5,876 nt of DNA from contig JASEGX010000150.1 in the NCBI GenBank assembly GCA_030017815.1, positions 1 to 5,876 of the forward strand, in the 5' to 3' direction. This DNA comes from Thermodesulfobacteriota bacterium. Lineage in GTDB: Bacteria; Desulfobacterota; QYQD01. Below, one piece after another: positions 1 to 4,457 of this stretch. How positions within the stretch are numbered: the first letter of the stretch is position 1; each line of letters opens with the position of its first letter. The position numbers and the translations under genes are program-made. The notes under the pieces were generated by a model. The model was not told where the DNA came from. It ran no database searches and was given only the letters and a program-made list of their open reading frames with translations.

Positions 1-10
1 CCTCTGAGAC

Positions 11-57
11 GGATTCCGTGGCCATAACCGGGTTGGATTGTGTGGTCAAACCGGGGT
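11..57. repeat. Degenerate two-unit tandem repeat, about 24-bp period
   Basis: Units at 11-33 and 35-57 both run ggatt..gtgg(c/t)ca..aaccggg..t, with a few substitutions and a one-base shift. They are flanked by a 7-bp inverted repeat, tgagacg at 5-11 and cgtctca at 62-68, just past the stop of the last regulator. The stretch 1-68 has no gene I can support and no GC-rich hairpin with a U-tract. The repeat may continue beyond the window. Confidence 0.45.
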
Positions 58-68
58 ATATCGTCTCA

Positions 69-473
69 CTACACTGATTGTCTGAGCTCTTCTTCCCGCA
101 TCACTCTTTTAGCGTAAGCCTCCTCGATCCTGGCCATAAGCTCTTCGATCTCGCAGGGCTTCATTAAATATTCGAAGGCCCCCAGACGCATGCCTTCGAT
201 AGCCGAATCGACTGAGGCGTGTCCGGTCAGCAGTATTACTTCGGTCAGAGGCTGAACCTTCTTTGCCTCCCGCAATGTCTCTATTCCGTCCATGCCGGGC
301 ATCTTGACGTCCAGAACCACTACATCAAACACATTATCTTCCATGTGCTTCAGGGCCTTCATACCGCTCGATGCGGTATGCACTCTCAGTCCTCTTTCCG
401 CCAGCCTTTTGGAAAGTGTCCGGGTAAAACGCTCTTCATCATCCACCAGCAATACTCTGATAGCCCTCTCCAT
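69..473 (-). CDS. Single-domain (CheY-like) response regulator, receiver only
   Basis: This is a 134-residue stand-alone receiver. Asp11/Asp12 form the acidic pocket, Asp55 in VLDVKMPG is the phosphoacceptor, Thr83 in LTGHAS is the switch residue and Lys105 in LMKPC completes the site. The protein ends soon after the last receiver helix (AYAKRVMREEELRQSV), so no output domain exists. It is closely related to the regulator at 2174-2620, with identical blocks DVKMPG, DGIETL, LTGHASV and YLMKPC, and probably arose with it by duplication of a kinase-receiver pair. The longer open frame to 551 would overlap the end of the kinase gene and add a nonsensical N-terminus. The ATG at 473 has AAGGAG ten bases upstream, within the 19-bp gap, and fits the family's usual start. 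It is probably phosphorylated by the kinase at 493-2166 and signals by binding a protein partner. It is the last gene visible in the operon. Confidence 0.94.
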   Translation of the reverse strand: MERAIRVLLVDDEERFTRTLSKRLAERGLRVHTASSGMKALKHMEDNVFDVVVLDVKMPGMDGIETLREAKKVQPLTEVILLTGHASVDSAIEGMRLGAFEYLMKPCEIEELMARIEEAYAKRVMREEELRQSV

Positions 474-483
474 CTTTTCTGTT

Positions 484-489
484 CTCCTT
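484..489 (-). promoter_or_regulatory. Ribosome binding site of the second response regulator
   Basis: AAGGAG on the minus strand lies ten bases before the ATG at 473, in the 19-bp gap after the second kinase. It supports the 134-residue product rather than the longer overlapping frame. Confidence 0.8.
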
Positions 490-492
490 GTT

Positions 493-2166
493 TTATCCTT
501 TTCTCCCCAGGGGCAGGCATACGGAAAAAGTAGTCCCTTTGCCCTCCGCACTATTTACCGTTATTCTTCCCCCCAGTTTTTCAATAACACTGTAGGAGAT
601 GGCCAGACCCAGGCCGGTGCCCTTGCCCGGCGCTTTGGTGGTAAAGAAGGGAAGAAATATCTTGTCTAAGTCTTCTTCGGCAATGCCGTGGCCGGTGTCG
701 GCTACCTCAGCACAGACAGAGTCCAATCCCAGTCGGGTGGTGATGGTAATCTCACCCTTTCGCCCGATGGCATCCATGGCATTGTTGACGAGATTTAAGA
801 AGACCTGCCTCAGTTGAGATGCATCCGTCCATACGGGGGGTAACTCATGGTAAAAATTACGCGTTATTATTATATCGTTTACTCTGGCCTCCCGTTCTAC
901 CAGCTTGATCACGTCTTCGATCAGATTATTTAGACCGAAACTTTCCATTTTAGGTTCCAGCTTGCGGGCAAAGGCCAGGAGGTTATGCGTTATCTGGCGG
1001 CACCGCCTGGCCTGAAGCCCGATCTGGCTTATGCTATCTTCGAACTCCGTTACCTTGGGAGAGCCCTTGAGCACCTCTTTTTTGAGCAGATCTTTCATCC
1101 ATCCGGCCTCTTCTCCTATTATGGCCAGGGGGTTGTTGATCTCATGGGCTATACCGGCGGCCAGCTCTCCAATCGCAGCCAGCTTACCGGATTGAAGGAG
1201 CTGTTCATTTAACATGTCTTTCTCGCGGGCTGTCTTCTCGATCCGACTGGCCAGTTGTCTGGTCGTAAAAATGGCGGCAAAAACAATAAAAAAACTACCC
1301 CCGATAAAAATAGGTATGATAACGTAGTTAATATGGCGGAGGGCGGCATAAACTTCGCGTAGATCCTGTTTAACCACCAGGCACCAGTTTCTATTTTGCA
1401 GCCAGGTGTAGGCATAAATAAATCTGGTTCCCAGTTCGTCTTTTTTTTCTTTCAGTCTTATTCCCTGGGTATACTTACCAGGCAAAAAATCAGACTTTTC
1501 CAGAAGATTGCCCCCGCTGCGTGGGCGGGTTTGAAGGATACCCTCCGTATTGACGATAAAGGCGTCTACGGTTTTGCCGATCCGGATACTTTCCACCAAG
1601 TCACTAAACTTCGCTGTATCCAGCGTCGTCCGAAGAATCCAGGTACGGCTGTTTTCCACTCTTTTTACGGCCATAATAATGTGCGGCACCCTTCTCATTC
1701 CTAAAAAAACATCGCTGACATACTCTCCCCGATCCATCACCTCTTTGAACCAGGGAGCATCCTTATAATTCTTGCCGAGGAGCTTATACGGACCCACATA
1801 AGCCACATGGTTGCCCGCGGCATCGATCACCCCTAGTTCCGTGAAAGTTCCATATTCTCCCTGGAGGATGTTGAATACCTCTGACAGGTGATTCCCCTGC
1901 ACTAAATAATCCATGGTATGGCTTTTGGACAGGGCTTTCAAATTGGAGATTCTTTCGCTAAGAAAACCGTCGATCTCATCTTGATGATCCCTGACCAGAT
2001 TCTCCACATAGCGCAGGGAATTTTCCTTCAAGGTTGCACTAAAATGATAGTATAATATGCCGCCGATCAGGATAAGGGGTATGAAGGCAGCCGAGAGGAG
2101 GATCTTTACAAAGTGTTGTTTAAGCTGCGCGTAATATTCCGGGGAGCTTCTCTTGACCTGAGGCAT
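493..2166 (-). CDS. Cache-domain membrane sensor histidine kinase (second paralogue)
   Basis: This is a complete 557-residue sensor kinase with the same architecture as its upstream paralogue. TM1 is at about 20-41, a periplasmic Cache-type sensor at about 45-270, TM2 at about 279-301, and a helical linker of about 25 residues follows without HAMP or PAS. The dimerisation helix carries GIAHEINNPLAII with phosphoacceptor His341. The ATPase domain has the N-box QVFLNLVNNAMDAI (454-467), G1 ADTGHGI (489-495), F-box FLPFFTTK and G2 KGTGLGLAIS (515-524). The sensor retains blocks shared with the paralogue, such as LGVID, the W-F--V region, SDVF, VPH, the W-LR-T-DT region and KSDF, while the stretches between have drifted. 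That suggests the same fold with perhaps altered ligand preference. The ATG at 2166 has GAGGTGA seven bases upstream, seven bases after the preceding regulator's stop, so translation is probably coupled. Nineteen bases separate its stop from the following regulator. Confidence 0.96.
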   Translation of the reverse strand: MPQVKRSSPEYYAQLKQHFVKILLSAAFIPLILIGGILYYHFSATLKENSLRYVENLVRDHQDEIDGFLSERISNLKALSKSHTMDYLVQGNHLSEVFNILQGEYGTFTELGVIDAAGNHVAYVGPYKLLGKNYKDAPWFKEVMDRGEYVSDVFLGMRRVPHIIMAVKRVENSRTWILRTTLDTAKFSDLVESIRIGKTVDAFIVNTEGILQTRPRSGGNLLEKSDFLPGKYTQGIRLKEKKDELGTRFIYAYTWLQNRNWCLVVKQDLREVYAALRHINYVIIPIFIGGSFFIVFAAIFTTRQLASRIEKTAREKDMLNEQLLQSGKLAAIGELAAGIAHEINNPLAIIGEEAGWMKDLLKKEVLKGSPKVTEFEDSISQIGLQARRCRQITHNLLAFARKLEPKMESFGLNNLIEDVIKLVEREARVNDIIITRNFYHELPPVWTDASQLRQVFLNLVNNAMDAIGRKGEITITTRLGLDSVCAEVADTGHGIAEEDLDKIFLPFFTTKAPGKGTGLGLAISYSVIEKLGGRITVNSAEGKGTTFSVCLPLGRKG

Positions 2167-2173
2167 AAGCGGC

Positions 2174-2180
2174 TCACCTC
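2174..2180 (-). promoter_or_regulatory. Ribosome binding site of the second kinase, overlapping the preceding stop
   Basis: GAGGTGA on the minus strand is seven bases before the ATG at 2166. Its final TGA is the stop codon of the preceding regulator, so ribosomes terminating there sit on the next gene's binding site. This is a typical arrangement for translational coupling. Confidence 0.8.
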
Positions 2181-2620
2181 TCTTCCGGGGCCTGGCCCGT
2201 TTTGCCGCCCTTTTGTTTTAATTCTGCCTGGTGAATACGCTCTTCCTGGACCAGTTTACGGTGGTAGGCATCTCCGACCTTGAGCAGAAGTTCATCGAAA
2301 TCGCAGGGCTTCATCAGGTAATCGTAGGCCCCCAGTTTCATCCCCTCTATTCCCGACTCGACCGAGGCATGTCCGGTAAGCATAATAACCTCCAGGAGAG
2401 GGCTGATCTGTTTGATCTGCCCCAATGTCTCAATACCATCTATCCCGGGCATCTTGACATCAACTATAGCCACGTCAAAAGGCCTTTGCCTGACCAGTTC
2501 TATGGCCTCACTGCCGCTGCCAGCGCCCGTAACATCCATCTTTCTCTTCTTTAACCTGTTGGCCAGAGTGGTTCTAAAATCCTCCTCGTCATCTACCAGC
2601 AACAACCGGATTCCTTCCAT
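2174..2620 (-). CDS. Single-domain (CheY-like) response regulator, receiver only
   Basis: This is a 148-residue protein made of one receiver domain plus a charged tail. The acidic pair is Asp10/Asp11, the phosphoacceptor is Asp54 in IVDVKMPG, the switch Thr is Thr82 in LTGHAS, and the conserved Lys is Lys104 in LMKPC. All active-site residues are therefore present. No DNA-binding, GGDEF, AAA+ or other output domain follows; residues 122-148 are a polar, Gln/Lys/Glu-rich tail. The frame is open upstream to an ATG at 2680, but that extension is a readthrough of the intergenic palindrome. The ATG at 2620 has GGGAG six bases upstream and starts directly at the receiver's first strand, so I chose it. 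The gene sits between two sensor kinases, and its stop overlaps the ribosome binding site of the next one. By position it is the cognate of the upstream kinase (2715-4403), acting through protein-protein contact in the cytoplasm; this pairing is inferred. Confidence 0.93.
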   Translation of the reverse strand: MEGIRLLLVDDEEDFRTTLANRLKKRKMDVTGAGSGSEAIELVRQRPFDVAIVDVKMPGIDGIETLGQIKQISPLLEVIMLTGHASVESGIEGMKLGAYDYLMKPCDFDELLLKVGDAYHRKLVQEERIHQAELKQKGGKTGQAPEER

Positions 2621-2626
2621 TTTTTT

Positions 2627-2631
2627 CTCCC
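2627..2631 (-). promoter_or_regulatory. Ribosome binding site of the first response regulator
   Basis: GGGAG on the minus strand sits six A residues before the ATG at 2620. It decides the start against the upstream in-frame ATG at 2680, which lies in the palindrome. Confidence 0.75.
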
Positions 2632-2653
2632 TTACCTTCTTTGCCAATAGTAG

Positions 2654-2717
2654 TTCACCGCAAAGGCGCAGAGGCCGCAAAGTCTAATGTTTAATCCTTT
2701 GCGCTCGTTGCGTCTTA
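2654..2717. repeat. Intergenic imperfect palindrome, copy 1 (TTCACCGCAAAG family)
   Basis: The arms 2662-2682 and 2697-2717 are inverted repeats matching at 15 of 21 positions, with a perfect inner 7-bp stem (cgcaaag 2676-2682 with ctttgcg 2697-2703) and a 14-base loop. The 5' arm begins ttcaccgcaaaggcgcagag, itself built of GC(A/G)AAG-like sub-units. The element occupies most of the 94-bp gap between the first kinase and its regulator, and its right edge supplies the kinase's TAA stop (2715-2717). No U-rich tail follows, so a role in RNA stability or partial attenuation is more likely than termination. The function is inferred. Confidence 0.78.
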
Positions 2718-4403
2718 GCTCCTCTCTCCGGGCTGGGAAAGAGGCAAAATAATATGAAAAGTGGTCCCCTTACCGACCTCGCTCTCGACCTTGATCTGGC
2801 CACCTAATTTTTTTATTATACCATAACTGATGGAAAGTCCCAGGCCAGTGCCTTTATTGACCGGCTTGGTGGTATAAAACGGGTCGAATATCCTTTCCAG
2901 ATTCTCTCCAGGGATACCCGCCCCCGTATCAGCGATGGAAACCAGGATACTCCCATTCACGCTTTTCGTCGAGATCAATATCTTGCCATTTTTTTCAATA
3001 GCGTCTATGGCATTGTTAAACATATTGAGAAAAACCTGTTGTAATTGTGCGCCATCACTGAATACCCTGGGCAGGGAATCCTGGTATTCTTTGATTATAT
3101 CGATATTGCGAAACCTGGCCTCTCTTTCCAGAAAATAAACCGTTTCATCCAGGGTGGAGTTTAAATCTATCTCTTCATACACCATCTCCATCCTTCGGGC
3201 AAACCCCAGGAGGCGATGTGTAACCTTCTTGCCACGATTAACGTGTTTCTTGATGTCCTGGGTAGCCTTGAGTAACTCACTATAATTGGGATCGTTCTTG
3301 ATATCACCTTCGCCCAGCAGGTCTTCCATCCATCCGGCCTTTTCAGCAATAACCGCCAGCGGGTTATTGATCTCATGGGCAATACCGGTCGCCAATCTAC
3401 CGATAGAGGCCAGTTTATCGGCGTGGACAAGCTGGTTGGTAAGGTTAGATCGTTCCCTGCCGATTTCTTCCAGGCGGCCGATTACCCGCCTGGCAATAAG
3501 AACCGTACTAAAAATAATAATCAGAGAACTGACTGCAAATATGGCCAGAACGATGTTCTTAACATGGATCATGGGGCCCAACTCATCTTTTAGGTTCTGT
3601 TCAATTACCATCAGCCAGTCGCTGTTCTTTAGCCAGGCCATGGCATAGAGGACCGGCTCGCCCCGCGGACCATATTTTTCCTCTTCATTTATACCGGAAA
3701 AGAAGGGGGGTATTTTGAAATCTGATTTATTCAGGACCCGGCCAGGGTCACGGCCGCATATCTGATAGACACCTTTCCGATTTAGGATATAAGCATTACC
3801 TCTTTTACCCAGAAGCGCCGTACTCATAAAATGATTTATAGTTTCTGTATCTATTGTGGCCCGCAGTATCCACGGCCTCCCCGCCTCTACTCTCTTGATG
3901 GCAATAACGAAATGGGGGACTTTTCTAAAACCAGGAAAGACGTCGCTGATATAAACCTCTTTATTACGCATAACCGATTGAAACCACCCGGCCGAACTAT
4001 AATCTTTGCCCTCTAAGGCATACGCCCCTATATAAGCGATCTGAAGACCATTACCATCGATTACACCCAGATCCACAAAGGCACTATCAACCCTTTTTAA
4101 TAATTGAAATACAACGTCCAGGTTTTTTCTGTCTCTCAGGTAATCAAAGCTGTGTGTATGGGCCAGGACACCCAAGTTGATGGCCCGATCTTTCAGGAAG
4201 AGATCAATGGTACTTTTTCTGTTTTCCGCCACATTTTTTAATGCGTTTCTGATCTTTTCCTTAACTGTACGGCTATAATGATAATAAATAGTACCGCTCA
4301 ACAGCACCAGGGGGACGAAGGCGATAAACAAAATAATGGCCATGAACTGGCGGCGCAAGGTCCTATAATAGCTGGATCTATTTTCTTCTCTATCCATATC
4401 CAA
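2715..4403 (-). CDS. Cache-domain membrane sensor histidine kinase (first of two paralogues)
   Basis: This is a complete sensor kinase of 562 residues. TM1 is at about 21-41, a periplasmic sensor region of double-Cache type at about 45-275, and TM2 at about 283-305. A short charged helix then leads straight into the dimerisation domain with no evident HAMP or PAS. The HisKA H-box is GIAHEINNPLAVI with phosphoacceptor His343. The N-box is QVFLNMFNNAIDAI (456-469), G1 is ADTGAGI (491-497), the F-box is FDPFYTTK and G2 is KGTGLGLSIS (517-526). All are intact, so autophosphorylation is expected. The core resembles NtrB-type kinases. The start is uncertain. TTG at 4403 has GGTGA nine bases upstream, while ATG at 4397 (560 aa) would leave a 15-base gap; I prefer TTG. 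The stop codon lies at the edge of an intergenic palindrome. The partner is probably the receiver 94 bp downstream. The ligand is unknown. It is clearly paralogous to the kinase at 493-2166 along its whole length. Confidence 0.95.
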   Translation of the reverse strand: MDMDREENRSSYYRTLRRQFMAIILFIAFVPLVLLSGTIYYHYSRTVKEKIRNALKNVAENRKSTIDLFLKDRAINLGVLAHTHSFDYLRDRKNLDVVFQLLKRVDSAFVDLGVIDGNGLQIAYIGAYALEGKDYSSAGWFQSVMRNKEVYISDVFPGFRKVPHFVIAIKRVEAGRPWILRATIDTETINHFMSTALLGKRGNAYILNRKGVYQICGRDPGRVLNKSDFKIPPFFSGINEEEKYGPRGEPVLYAMAWLKNSDWLMVIEQNLKDELGPMIHVKNIVLAIFAVSSLIIIFSTVLIARRVIGRLEEIGRERSNLTNQLVHADKLASIGRLATGIAHEINNPLAVIAEKAGWMEDLLGEGDIKNDPNYSELLKATQDIKKHVNRGKKVTHRLLGFARRMEMVYEEIDLNSTLDETVYFLEREARFRNIDIIKEYQDSLPRVFSDGAQLQQVFLNMFNNAIDAIEKNGKILISTKSVNGSILVSIADTGAGIPGENLERIFDPFYTTKPVNKGTGLGLSISYGIIKKLGGQIKVESEVGKGTTFHIILPLSQPGERS

Positions 4404-4410
4404 TCTTGTA

Positions 4411-4456
4411 ATTCACCGCAGAGAAAGCTCCCTCAATCTGCCCTTTGCGGTGAGGA
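4411..4456. repeat. Intergenic palindrome, copy 2 (TTCACCGCA family)
   Basis: The inverted arms 4413-4423 (tcaccgcagag) and 4443-4453 (ctttgcggtga) pair at 10 of 11 positions around a 19-base loop. The minus-strand arm shares the 12-base word tcaccgcaaagg with the palindrome at 2654-2717, in opposite orientation, so both belong to one dispersed family. It fills most of the 54-bp gap between the PEP-synthase-like gene and the first kinase. It has no following U-tract, so it does not look like an intrinsic terminator. I recall similar palindromes as common dispersed elements in deltaproteobacterial and other environmental genomes; this was not checked. Confidence 0.75.
4413..4417 (-). promoter_or_regulatory. 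Ribosome binding site of the first kinase, inside the palindrome arm
   Basis: GGTGA on the minus strand lies nine bases before the TTG at 4403 and 15 before the ATG at 4397. The spacing supports the TTG start. The site is contained in the 3' arm of the palindrome at 4411-4456, so folding of the mRNA would bury it. Confidence 0.55.
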
Positions 4457-4457
4457 A

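Noticed and set aside
21..49. Possible sigma70-like promoter on the minus strand (TTGACC, 17 bases, TATGGC)
   Set aside because: The -10 box matches at only three positions and the site lies within the tandem repeat; no downstream gene is visible to support it.
474..551. N-terminal extension of the last regulator to an ATG at 551
   Set aside because: It overlaps the kinase C-terminus in another frame, adds 26 residues not found in receivers, and ignores the good AAGGAG site before the ATG at 473.
219..669. Plus-strand open frames of 104 and 125 codons opposite the last regulator and kinase end
   Set aside because: They are antisense to well-supported receiver and kinase genes, have no recognisable domains or good ribosome binding site, and read as low-complexity shadow translations.
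2621..2680. N-terminal extension of the first regulator to an ATG at 2680
   Set aside because: The added residues are a translation of the intergenic palindrome; the ATG at 2620 has its own ribosome binding site and begins at the receiver fold.
3167..3430. Minus-strand 87-codon open frame inside the first kinase
   Set aside because: It is an alternate-frame shadow of the HisKA region with no independent start signal or domain; the kinase frame is intact across it.
4404..4457. Intrinsic terminator between the PEP-synthase-like gene and the first kinase
   Set aside because: A stem is present but has a long loop and no U-tract, and the next gene follows at once; it is better described as a palindromic repeat.
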